Positions 1-47,527 of a stretch of DNA of 64,000 nucleotides are shown here, piece by piece. Within the stretch, counting starts at the first letter, position 1; every line of letters begins with the position of its first letter. The notes below the pieces were generated by a model. It was given only the letters and a program-made list of their open reading frames with translations. It did no database searches and was not told where the DNA came from. The position numbers and the translations under genes are program-made. This stretch comes from Petrosia ficiformis (Eukaryota > Porifera > Demospongiae > Haplosclerida > Petrosiidae), in the NCBI GenBank assembly GCA_947044365.1, contig OX345642.1, positions 5,046,007 through 5,110,006 on the forward strand. The letters are read 5' to 3'.

Positions 1-23141
<23,141 letters not shown>

Positions 23142-23826
23142 AAGAAAACAAAATACACACTGGATAATCAGTTGTTGCTTCCAACTACTGTAATATTATT
23201 GACTTTATCAAAAAACTGTCATCTATAACATTAAGTCCAATATAATATATCTGGTGTCTTTAATAGCTTGATAGTCCATATGCTGTCATACTCCAGTTAT
23301 TCAGCCTTAATGAGATAATGAGTTGCGTTTGTGCGTTTCACACTGTATCAGAATTTTTACCTAATTAGCACTGAAGATTGTAAAATTGACACTCTTCCTA
23401 ACAATCTTCAGTTTAGTGGGTAGTAAGGAACCATTCATAAATTACTAAACTTCTTGATTTGGAGTAAATTATGTGTAGATCTTTTGAAAGTTCTGAGCGG
23501 AGTCCTCTTGGCGTTTTCGAAGTTTCTCGATCAATGGAGGGCGGGTATTACAGCACATGAGGTTAATGTGCAGCCATCTTTTTTAATTTGACCTTCGTGC
23601 GTCACGTGATAATCACGTGACGAATGAGCGTCCACCTGCACCTGCCTGGATTGGACACCCCTTCTTTCTCGTACTAATCTTTTAACTTTTAATTTCAGAG
23701 TCAGATAGTCAAGCTTATCGTGTGTAGAGCTAAGGAAAAAGGTGCACTTAATATTGATCATTATAATTATAATAATGTATTCATAACTTTTGCTCTCTAA
23801 TTAATCAGGTTCAGGAAGAAAAAAAC
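23142..23826. promoter_or_regulatory. Divergent promoter between TRAPPC8 and VAP
   Basis: Only 685 bp separate the TRAPPC8 start codon (minus strand) from the VAP start codon (plus strand). The part at 23490-23680 is richer in CG dinucleotides than its surroundings and holds the E-box palindrome at 23600-23622. No TATA box is obvious at a fixed distance. A bidirectional promoter is inferred from spacing and orientation. Confidence 0.7.
23600..23622. promoter_or_regulatory. Perfect palindrome with two TCACGTGA E-boxes
   Basis: The arms are CGTCACGTGAT and its exact reverse complement around a single A. Each arm contains CACGTG, and each box in context (GTCACGTGAT / ATCACGTGAC) differs by one base from GTCACGTGAC, the CLEAR element bound by TFEB/MITF-family bHLH-zip factors. 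Centre-to-centre spacing is 12 bp. Binding by such a factor is inference. Confidence 0.65.
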
Positions 23827-37917
<14,091 letters not shown>

Positions 37918-38087
37918 CTGGTAGTGTTATTATACTAGTTATTGTTATTATATTACACTCAACCTTTGCTACTTGTGATTCTTGTACTTGTAGTAATAAT
38001 TTCTTTAAAGATAATAATTACAATGTGGATTGTATTTCTACTAGTTTGACACTGGATCCAACTCTTCAATATTATAATTTTCAAGTT

Positions 38088-38093
38088 AATAAA
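38088..38093 (+). terminator. VAP polyadenylation signal AATAAA
   Basis: AATAAA lies 171 bases after the VAP stop codon. It is followed by a T-rich stretch. The convergent neighbour ends at 38407, and its reverse-strand signal (TTTATT at 38151-38156) is 60 bp away, so the two genes end tail to tail. Confidence 0.6.
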
Positions 38094-38406
38094 TAGCATT
38101 TGTTTTTCAATACATGTACACACTATTACTAATGTATTGTTATTGTTTAATTTATTATACACACACAAAAAAAAAAACATTAAAAAAAAAAACAGATGAT
38201 CTTTATGTAAAGATATAGTACATGTAGATGGCTCCATTATTATACCAACCTAATTGTGTGTACTGCCTGCTACTGGCAAGAATGTAGTGGGCATGTATTT
38301 ACCAGAGAAGCTACTATTGGTAATTCATTTGTCATCCAATTGTTTATGATTGCTTGAATTCATCAAAGAAATGCACTGTACTGTGTAAAAGTGATTATTA
38401 TGATAA

Positions 38407-41400
38407 TTATTGATGTCTCATTTGTGCCCATAATCCATTTTGTAGAGTCAGTTTTTTATTTATCTTAACTAAAACTAAAGAATAAAATTCTCCTTTCTCT
38501 TCTAAGAGTCTAGCAATCTGTTCTTCTTGAGCTTTCTTTCTCTTTTCCAACTCGACTCTACAAGAGAAAATAAATAAAGATGCCTCTTGACTTCATTATT
38601 ATTATTATTATTATATTGTGACAAAACAATCAGTTTTTTATGACAAATATGCAATTGTAGTGGTTAATTGACTTTACGCAACTGTTTAATTAATCTAGAT
38701 ATCCAATTTCTACACATATTACAATATCCACATCTTTTATACACAACCATTCAAAATCATGCATTTTTATGGCCCAAAACAATATCTACAATGGATTTAT
38801 ACTGTAATGCACCATCCACTATGCATTATACGTATGTTGTATCATTGAACCTCCCCATTCAGAAGGGTTGGTTTGGAAAAATGTCGGTCTGTGTATGTGA
38901 CACTGTTGTACCTCAAGAACTGGACACTCCTGGACTTCCTTACTTGGCATGTATACATAGTTTTTGAATACATAGTGTATTCAGACACCTGGGACTGACT
39001 GAAGTGACACTATCCTTATTTGACAGGGTTGACAATGCACAAATATTGATGGTTATAGACCATGCTATACAGAACATAATACATGCAGGGGTGTGGAAAC
39101 ACCAACTGCTGGACATTTTGACCTATTTTCACCACTCTTGTACTACTCCCATATACTTTGTATACAGTTTACTTTCAATTTACAGGACATTCACTAGATT
39201 TGACAATGTCCTGTATGACTGGCTGTTTCCATATCACCAAATATATACATGTATGTATGTACATGTATATACTAGTCAGGAGGAGTGCATCAATGATGTA
39301 CTTCTGAATTCTGATATACCACTGTACATGTATTATAGTACATGTGAATACTTGAATCACAAGATTATACATGTACATTGTATAACACATAATTATAAAT
39401 GCATGAAGTGGGTGTGGTTATCGTTTAATCTCTACTGTGTCCTGCATATTTTATAATAGTCCTGTGAAGCTGATACAGTATATCACAAAAGGAGGAAATG
39501 TCTGGAGAAATTGACCCAGAGATTAATGTAATAATTGATAGCTGAGCACAACGTACAGACAAATAAAGTTGGATCATGTGATATACATTTAATCATAGTA
39601 ACCACATGCCACTGAAAAAACTTTTTCCATAATTATTATTTATAAATGTAGTATTATTTATAATATAATGTAAATGTAATAGTCATAATAATTCCTACTA
39701 TTCTGTGTACATAAGTGATACCCACCTGTTTGTTTTCACTTCTCTATTTGATCTTTTTTGATACAAACATGGACGTTCTTGTGTTGGATTGTTTCTTTCC
39801 GGATCATTATTATAGTCATTAGATTGGCCCAATTCTTCAGGTCTTTTTCTCCATCGGTATTGCCATCTTTGCTATATTGATGTTAGTGTGTAAAACTAAT
39901 CATTAATTAAGAATTACAATTACCTTCTTAAGTTGTTCATAATTATTAATTAATGGATTTTTCTTTGACTTTTCGTTATATTTTTTCTTCTGCTTTGCTA
40001 AAACAATCTAGAAAAACGTAGAGCAACAGTTAATAAACACACGTGTAATTATCAAATTTGAGTCAGAATGAAAAATGAGTGATCCAAAAAAATGAAGAGA
40101 TTACAATTATTTTATCACCTCTTTGTGTTCCCGATAATATTTAGCACAAGCAGCTCTCTGTTTTTCAGGATTCTCAGCATACTGTTTCTTCCTTTTGGCC
40201 AAAAGAGTCTTTAAAAAAGTACATGAGCAACAATAAGTTTCTGGTTTACTGAGTCTGTTCACATGATGACCTCAAAATTAGGATGTGATGTACATGTATT
40301 CATATGTAATACACAATGTGTACATTGTAGTTTAATGTCATAAGTTAATACATGATTATACTGTAACTCAATAATGAAGCAATCTGACATACACAAAAAC
40401 AAATGAGAAGGATAAATATATTTAAAAAAGGTACAGGTAAAGATTATTGGTCATTCCAAACTAAAGCTACATGTATGAATATTTTTGATGGTACTACATA
40501 AGGTATATTATTACATACATGTGTACATGTAATAGCTAATCTATCACACACAGGAACGCATCCCTTGCAACTATAATCTATGGGGGGATATTTTTTTCCA
40601 TACATGAGAAATATTACCATGCTTTCCAAAAGTATCATTACTTTGAGATATTGTTAGGATTAGATTAAGTACATAAATGTATCAAACAGATTATAAATCA
40701 CCTCTCTGTGTTTCTGGTAATATCTGGAATAAATTTTCTTTTGATTAGGGGGGATAGTCTAGTGAATTGTAAATACATTAATCAAATTAATAACTAATTA
40801 ATATTACATGTATTATTACACTAAGAAGCTAACAAGAGGTGGAGGACAGAAACATGGTTGCTTGTCGCTTCAGACACACATGGACATGAATAGTTATTAA
40901 AGATACAAGAAAAAAATCATAGCAATAAATTCAACTCTTGTTATGCTAGATTAATTACAGATAAACATGTGTACTACATGTAATATGAGAACTTCACAAG
41001 GCTTGGGAAACATAACTTAAAAGAGATAAATATTTTACTTTCTAATATTTTACTTTCTAAATGATGATGGTTGTTTCAGCCATTCATTAATAATGAGGTA
41101 AGTGAATGTCACTTTCCTATCTGATGTTTAAATATTTCTGTCCTCTTATATGTATTACATGTAGTTATCAACATGCTATAAAAATTTAGTGAAAGAATGC
41201 AACTAGTTTTAAGTCTTTGTAATCACCTTAAATTTTTGATGAGATCCAAATTTCTTCAAATCTTCAGCATACTTTTCCCTCCTGCTCGCCAAAATAGCCT
41301 AACATTAAAATGTAATACATGTACATGTACATGTATTTGGCAGTATAACAAAGATTTAAAACAAACGCACACACCCACACACACACACACAACAGTGAAA

Positions 41401-44400
41401 TCACTAAATGCTATTGTGATTAAAAAAATTTCATATTGATAAACAAAACATTGAGAAGTGATGATAGCAGCCACATAAACTGAAAGTTCTTTCAAATAAA
41501 AGTAAAGTTACAGGAACAACAAAGTACATGTAAATCACCAGAATAACTTCCAGGTCTTGATTTATAACGATCTCAATAGAATTACTAACATTGTTACATG
41601 TATAGTATTGTATACATGTGGTCATGAAGTGGTTGAGTAACCAGTACTATCCCACTATCATGAGGCTATGAAGATAGTACCTCTAACAATAGCCACACTA
41701 TTCCCAAGCAGTTTTAATAGCTGGGTACTGCACCATTATGTTACAAGCACCCTTCTTAGTTCACTGATCATTATTGTTGCACCCTTCTTCTTTTAATAAT
41801 AAAGAAACAAAACAAAGCAGCAATATATTAATGATGATAATAGTAATAGCAGTGATAATGATGTCATGTCTAAAACACAACAATTATTATTTTTTCTATT
41901 CTTTTAACAGCTCTAGTTTTGTCTTGTATTTCAGCTACAACAGCTACATGTATTAATTGCAGTTTGCCAGCTTGAGGTTTGAGTGCACCACACAGATTAA
42001 TTTTCTGAGCCCCCCGAAATGACACAACTTCTTCTTTACAATAATGTATATGTGACACAAACAAATATATATATACCCATAGGAAACAGGGATGGCCCTA
42101 TGGGCTATAAAATGATTCCCTATCACTCAGGCCTGGCATATAATCATTGCATTCTGAAACATAAATAATGGAAATAAAACTATCAAAATTGTGCTTATCA
42201 CAGACAAATACGTGTAGGTCATACATGTATATATTTGTCTGGTATTGGACAAATACATGTTATTGCTAGGACACACTATTTGTTGATCCCATGGTCTAGG
42301 GTGGCAAGGTTAATATCAGATCAAGAGATACAAACCCTCTTCTGCCCCTTTACCTACCTCTGTCCTTTTTAAATGCTCATCCAGCATTATAATGGGTAGT
42401 ACTGTTGCTAAGTTATAGTCTCCATCATTTACTGTGTGATTCATATAATCAACTGGGCAAATAGCCAATTATTATTCTTGTCTGGTATCAGACAAATAAT
42501 ATCCAGATAAAATACCATGTCAGTTGATGATAATCATACAATTATTATGTAAATCTCACCTCTCTGTTCTTCCAGTAATATCTGGCTGAACTAGCTTTCT
42601 TTTGTTTTCGGTTAGAATTCTCTGAATATCTTTGCTTTGAATTTGCTAATATAGCCTTTCAAAAAATAAAACTATACTCAACTATAGAATGATATAATTA
42701 CAAATACTCTTGGGATTTATACAGGAGAGTAAAATGTGTTTTGCTTTAGGAAGTATTGCTCCTTGCTGTTGAAGGAAAGGGCAATGATAGTTTTTGCTGA
42801 TTAGGTTTTCTACTTATTAAAGTTTTCATTTATTATCAAATACATGTAGCAAGAACTACATGTACATGTAAGTATAATGCTAAAAAGGCCCAGAATGTTA
42901 CACACATGTATACAAAAACAATAAAATCATTGCCCAAGCGCCAGGGATGATTTTTATGGCCCGAAGGGCCATCCCTATGATAATGATTGCTTTCCACGGG
43001 GTTGAATCTATATATATTTATATTCTCGTGTCCACTTGCACGAGTATGCGTTGTATACGTAGTTAAGGAAGTTACGTCATTCCCGGGGGCTCGGTCAATT
43101 AAAGGGTGTGGCGTGTAAAAGAACGCGCGCTCAAGCTCTCAGCCTCTCGTACAAACTGGCTGGCTATTCTGCCTGAAATATATTGCTAAAGTTCTATATA
43201 CAAGGTCCTTTAAAAGGTAAGGAGAGTAGATAATCAAAATAATAACTATAATAGACTGTTGTGTTTCAGGCATGATAAAGTCAGCCATGATTACTGAATG
43301 CTGGACACCACAAAGCAATCATAGGGATACTTTTTTCTCTATATATCTTGTTTCCATCTAGAGTATTCAGTGTTTATACCTCTACACTGGAACATCACAG
43401 AAAAATGATGCCAAACTCTTTATGCTCAACTATCCAGTTACAATAACAATATCTCAAACAGTCAACTCATGAAGAATAAAAGCTACCAGATAAGCACAAA
43501 GTTTGACAAACGTTAACAAGAGATAGGGTAAAGATACATTGTAAATACATTTCCAGTATTTTACTGGTTCTGGCAACTTGTCTATCAAAATGCTTGGAAA
43601 ACCTTGTGTTAATATCAGAGATACATGTAGTGTTGTTTTAGTTAACTATGACTATAACTAAAACCCTTTTCAGTACAGCATTTTTACATTTAGTAAACTA
43701 TAACTAAATTACAAGTCTACTTTAATACTACATTGTATATAGCCATAAATTGTCACTGGTAAATGTTTCACGTTTCGATGATATTCAACTATTTTGGGAT
43801 AAAATGTTCGCGTTCACCAAAAATCCAGCTCACATGTGGTGGGCGTGAGACGATTATTTTTGCAAATAAAAATTTTCTTGGTGTGTTAGTTTTCTTTTAA
43901 AATGCAAAGTTTATAGCCCGTGAAAATTTAGGGCTATACAATACATGTAATTATAAAGAAACTTGGCTAACAATGGACACACATGTAGTTAACTAAAATC
44001 CTTTTAGCAAGCCCCATATTATTTTACTTGAGAAACCAGGCAAAATATATGACACCATGCCTGTAACCAATGTACTGTATTAATACATGAATCAGAGGTG
44101 CAGTGTAGTATATTTTGGCAATATACACATAATTATATAATAATTATAACAATAATAATATACCTACCCTATTCTGACCTATCAGATTACAGAATATAGT
44201 AAATGGGTCTAGGTTCAAACACAATGGGCAGTAAATCAATCAGTCAGATGCCATCAGCATAGCCATCGTTATGCAATACTCTTGCTAAGCAACATTCTTG
44301 GCTGGAGCCACTGGATGCACAATGCAATTGTCTGATACCGTCAGTTAGGGAAAGAGTGTTAGAATTCAGTTTTTGTACAGCTACTACAATCTGATAGATC

Positions 44401-45174
44401 ATGTCAGTTGCTATCCTTGTTTAGTCTCGCGTAGCCAGCCTCTCCCACTCTGACAAAGCGGGAAGGGTCTGGGAGATCTCTGTAGAGGCAGTCGTCCAGT
44501 GCTTTTACCAGAAGTCATTACCTGAAGTAGGTGTGTTACCACACAGTGTAAAGTGAAAAGTAAAATGGCAGATTTGTGCTGTTGATGTAAGTTGTGGCAC
44601 AAAGAAAGCAAAGAGGAAGTTTTTGAATGGAAGAGCTGCCACCAGAGCTACAGAAGTGTTGAATGAGTTGTTGTTAGATGTAAATACATCTTTTCCTGTC
44701 AATGTGCTTCTCCTTTAGTGTGTTAAAACCTAGTGTACTCCTGGTAGTTTCTATCACTTCTATATTTTATCCAACACCTACTAGGTCTACTTGAAGTAAA
44801 GTGCTTTCACCAGATATCCGATGAAAGCACTGGACGACTGCCTCTACAGAGATCTTCCAGACCCTTCCCGCTTCGTTAGAGTGGGATGGGCTGGCTACAG
44901 GAAACTAATCCTTGTTATGGTAAAGCATTGGTTTGAGCCCCATTAAAAGAGGAAAAGATACGTGACAATGATGTCATCATTTTAACAAGTAAGAAGACTA
45001 CAAGTTGATATAAATCTCATTGATCAGAATAGAGTAAAATTAATAGTGTACAAGTTAGATATATCTCCAGCAATGATATATCACACACTCATAACAATCC
45101 ATATATATTATATATTCATATATATTATATATAATTATAATTTATTATAACATTACATTATATATAATTATAAT

Positions 45175-45237
<63 letters not shown>

Positions 45238-45408
45238 TATCAAATATAATAAACTCCAGCACAATATAAATTTATAAACAATCAGTTTTACCTCACGATT
45301 TTCAGCGTACTGTTTCCTCTTCTTTTCTAACACTTCCTCTCTATGAGCTGCATATCTTGCTTTTGAGTCCAGTCTCCTCTGCCGTATTTTGGCAAGTTGA
45401 GAAGGCAT
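38407..45408 (-). CDS. Unrecognised lysine/arginine-rich protein built of repeat exons
   Basis: I do not recognise this family. Exons (5' to 3'): 45408-45292, 42655-42560, 41298-41227, 40758-40702, 40208-40119, 40007-39924, 39871-39726, 38557-38407. All are GT-AG with matching phases, giving about 270 residues. The first six exons are all phase 0 and each carries a version of one unit: (A/T)(I/L)LA.RK.KYAEN followed by a K/R-rich run and ARYYR.HRE. Examples are LLAKRKKQYAENPEKQRAAC, ILASRREKYAEDLKKF and ILANSKQRYSENSNRKQKK. The last two exons differ: one basic, then VELEKRKKAQEEQIARLLEE and GEFYSLVLVKINKKL. This suggests a helical, highly charged, probably nuclear or coiled-coil protein. The final exon is shared with the gene at 50810-52259, and the penultimate exon shows weaker similarity. 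The start is uncertain: the frame stays open upstream of the ATG to a possible acceptor at about 45450, so a further 5' exon may exist. Confidence 0.72.
39086..39238. mobile_element. MITE with CAGGGGTGTGGAAAC termini, copy 3
   Basis: Starts CAGGGGTGTGGAAAC. It keeps GCTGGACATTTTGACCTATT, ACATTCACTAGATTTGAC and GACTGGCTGTTTCCATA. The right terminus is degraded (TTTCCATATCACC). Same orientation as the copy at 27261. It lies in the last intron of the repeat-exon gene. Confidence 0.8.
40247..40490 (-). repeat. TTAGTTTGGAATGACCAA repeat, copy 3 (reverse, diverged)
   Basis: Reverse-strand match: GTTCACATGATGACC at the left and ATTGGTCATTCCAAACTAAA at the right, with ATAATGAAGCAAT between. It ends inside an intron of the repeat-exon gene. 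Confidence 0.5.
41983..42115 (-). repeat. CCCTATGATTGCTTT-type MITE, fragment
   Basis: Reverse fragment with GAGCCCCCCGAAATGACACA, a short TA run, and GGGATGGCCCTATGGGC. It lies in an intron of the repeat-exon gene. Confidence 0.6.
42945..43342. mobile_element. CCCTATGATTGCTTT-type MITE, near full-length copy
   Basis: Starts near TTTTATGGCCCGAAGGGCCA and CTATGATAATGATTGCTTTC. The body is GTTGTATACGTAGTTAAGGA, TTCCCGGGGGCTCGGTCAAT, TCCTTTAAAAGGTAAGGAG and CCACAAAGCAATCATAGGG, ending TACTTTTTTCTCTATAT. Very similar to 18654-19070, which implies recent spread. Confidence 0.82.
43630..44040. repeat. GTTTTAGTTAACTA-type element, copy 4, interrupted by a 199-bp MITE
   Basis: Outer parts carry TAGTGTTGTTTTAGTTAACT and GTTAACTAAAATCCTTTTAG. 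They are split at 43739-43937 by an unrelated small element (separate entry). Confidence 0.6.
43739..43937. mobile_element. 199-bp MITE with TATAGCCATAAATT / AATTTAGGGCTATA termini
   Basis: The inverted ends TATAGCC.TAAATT bound an AT-rich, non-coding interior with an unusual local CG content (TTCACGTTTCGATG, TGTTCGCGTTCACC, GGTGGGCGTGAGACG). The dinucleotide TA sits at both outer edges, as with TA-targeting elements. Nested in the previous repeat. Confidence 0.55.
44422..44907. mobile_element. 486-bp MITE with TAGTCTCGCG termini and 9-bp target duplication
   Basis: Inverted ends of about 85 bp start TAGTCTCGCGTAGCCAGCC and return as GGCTGGCTACAGGAAACTA. Inside the arms CCCTTCCCGCTT, AGAGATCT and GCAGTCGTCCAGTGCTTT are matched by their inverses. 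ATCCTTGTT flanks it on both sides (44413-44421 and 44908-44916). A 9-bp duplication suggests a Mutator-like (MULE) transposase acting in trans. It lies in the first traced intron of the repeat-exon gene. Confidence 0.88.
45180..45233. repeat. (TA)n microsatellite
   Basis: Pure TA run of about 54 bp in a wider 45090-45240 zone of TATATAATTATAAT, 60 bp downstream of the donor of the first traced exon of the repeat-exon gene. Confidence 0.93.
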
Positions 45409-45527
45409 ATCAAAATGTGTATAATTGAATTCGCTCCGCCTACTTATTCGCCTATAAAAATTAATTATAATTATTGATAGAATCTATCCTGAACTCGATA
45501 AGATAAGATCATAAGAAACAAGTGTAT

Positions 45528-45598
45528 TAGTCTCGCGGGCCACGACCTAATCCGAACGAGGAAACCTCGTTCGGATTAGGTCGTGGCCCGCGAGACTG
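45528..45598. mobile_element. 71-bp hairpin insertion with 9-bp target duplication
   Basis: An almost perfect palindrome: TAGTCTCGCGGGCCACGACC continues to GAACGAGG, a 3-base loop AAA, then the inverse back to GAGACTG. CAAGTGTAT flanks it on both sides (45519-45527 and 45599-45607). It is very GC-rich against an AT-rich background. The first ten bases equal the terminus of the 486-bp element at 44422-44907, and both have 9-bp duplications. Confidence 0.88.
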
Positions 45599-45614
45599 CA
45601 AGTGTATAATATTA

Positions 45615-45810
45615 TAGAGAAAAAAAAAACATCCCTATGATTGCTTTACAAATTTAAGTGAAGAACAAAGTATCCCTATGACTGCTTTGTGGTGTCCAGC
45701 ATTCGGTAATCATGGCTATCTTTATGATGCCTGAAACACATCAGCTTTTATAGTTATTATCTACTCTGTTTTACCTTTTAAAGAACCTTGTAGAACTTTA
45801 ACAATTTTTA
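45615..45810 (-). repeat. CCCTATGATTGCTTT-type MITE, 3' half (reverse)
   Basis: Reverse fragment: GTATCCCTATGACTGCTTTG, GGTGTCCAGCATTCGGTAAT, CTGAAACACATCAGC, ATCTACTCTG, ACCTTTTAAAGAACCTTG. The terminal module is duplicated at its left (CATCCCTATGATTGCTTTAC just before). It lies between the repeat-exon gene and PTRHD1. Confidence 0.72.
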
Positions 45811-46057
45811 TTTTAAAATGTACAGACACTACAATATATACTCACAGCTACCGTTTCACCAATTTCACAAGACTTTTGGTAGCAAAAGAATGGTTCATCA
45901 CATTCATGTATTCAAAACACAGTCTATATGTACACTTAAAATTTTTGTGATAATTTATAATTATCATTGCCTTATTATTTATTTATGCATGATATTGACA
46001 TGTTCCTGCTCAGTATTGCGTATGTTTTTTTTAAATCGTTCAAAACAGTTATTTTTA

Positions 46058-47527
46058 TCATGAAAACAATTTATATTTCTTAAAATATTTTTGAATATCA
46101 GTTTTGGGATATGGTTTTGTAGCCAAACAGGTTGGAACATTTTCTGGTTGTTCTATCCATAATTTATGATGGACTCCATTCTCTTGCAATTTTGCAGAAA
46201 GTGTTTTTAATTCATCTTCATTGTTAATCTAATATAATTAGAAAATAATTATGATAAATACTTTATAAGTGCCGTCGGACGGGACCAGTGGCGTAACTGA
46301 ACCCAGCCGGGGCCTGGGCAACACAATTTCTTTTTTTAATAATTTTTATTATTATTATAATTTTTAGATTTTTTAATACCCACACTTATTCTGTCATCTC
46401 AATTCATGATCAGTGTTTGTACACCGCTTTTGAGCACTCTTTCCACCAGTGTAATATAGCAGAAATAAAGCCACAATCCAAAAATTCCCCTCAGTTAGGT
46501 CTTTTTAACTCTGAAAAACCCTCAGCTACTGGGGGGCTGCGACCCCAGCCTCCCTGCTTTACAACTCTCAATTTCTTGGCCCTGTCATCACTAAACACTC
46601 AGTTACGCCACTGGACAGGACCCTCACCTGCGTGGCAAAGTAATGATACAAGTGTCTGTCAAACAAGCTATGATTTTTTCTAAATAATTATAATATGCCA
46701 AGAAATTTTTATTTCTTGTTTGTATGGATCTGAGTCATATAACGATGAAAAGGTTTACTTGGACAGTTTAGTTTATGTGTACAAAACGTATAAAGTAATA
46801 AAATTGTACTGGCATTTAATTATATATAATAGTTGTACAAACTAACATGCATATTTTTATTGCTGGCTGGCTACATGAGACTACTTACTTGTGAATAAAA
46901 GTTAAAATGGCTTACATGTATTAAAAGGGGTTTCAGTTATAGTTATGATTAACAATGAACAACCTATGTGTACATATACCAGTACTACAGTTGAATTGGT
47001 TACTAATTATGTTATGTACATGTACATGTATACACATGATATTCTGTGAAGTAATCAACAAGCAAGGGGAACAATTACAGATGGAAACATCACTGCAGTA
47101 TTTGTCACCCATACAAACATTGTAACCATTGAGTAAACATGTGGCTACCCCACTATATACTGCAATAGGGGATATAACAATCCACTAAAAGTTTAGCTTC
47201 TTGGTATTAAACTTTTACCGCCCTTGACAAACTGGAATAGCCCTTGACCATTTTCCTCACTGGTAAGCATATGTCCACGTAACAACCTCTATATAGACAG
47301 GGAGATACTCTATTCTTACATAGCGAGCTCACCTGTAAAACCACTTTATGCATTCCATTAATGTCATGTAAATATTCTTGTACATGAGGATCATCATGAA
47401 ATGTATGAAGAACAGCAGAAGAGGCATGACATGCCTGAGCTATAACTGCTCCTATAGGCCAGCCAAAGGAACTTAGGAGATCTTGTCGTACAGCAATATA
47501 CTGAATGATGACTGTTCTGGTAGCCAT
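46058..47527 (-). CDS. PTRHD1: PTRHD1, peptidyl-tRNA hydrolase (PTH2) domain protein, complete, two exons
   Basis: Exons 47527-47333 (65 codons) and 46228-46058 (57 codons with stop) join in phase 0 to give 121 residues; human PTRHD1 is about 140. The domain is the PTH2/Bit1 fold, whose members hydrolyse peptidyl-tRNA; activity of PTRHD1 itself is less certain. Exon 1 reads MATRTVIIQYIAVRQDLL, then SFGWPIGAVIAQACHASSAV, HDDPHVQEYL and MHKVVLQ. Exon 2 reads NEDELKTLSAKLQENGVHHK, LWIEQPENVPTCLATKPYPK and ends KYFKKYKLFS. All follow the human protein closely. The start is the first ATG upstream of the conserved IQY strand. The intron contains a 328-bp hAT-type MITE. Confidence 0.93.
46286..46613. 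mobile_element. 328-bp hAT-type MITE with CAGTGGCGTAACTGA termini
   Basis: Starts CAGTGGCGTAACTGAACCC and ends with the inverse TCAGTTACGCCACTG. It is flanked by GACGGGAC (46278-46285) and GACAGGAC (46614-46621), an 8-bp duplication with one mismatch. CAGTGGCG-type ends plus 8-bp duplication fit hAT. The interior has GGGGGGCTGCGACCCCAGC and no gene. It lies in the PTRHD1 intron. Confidence 0.8.
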
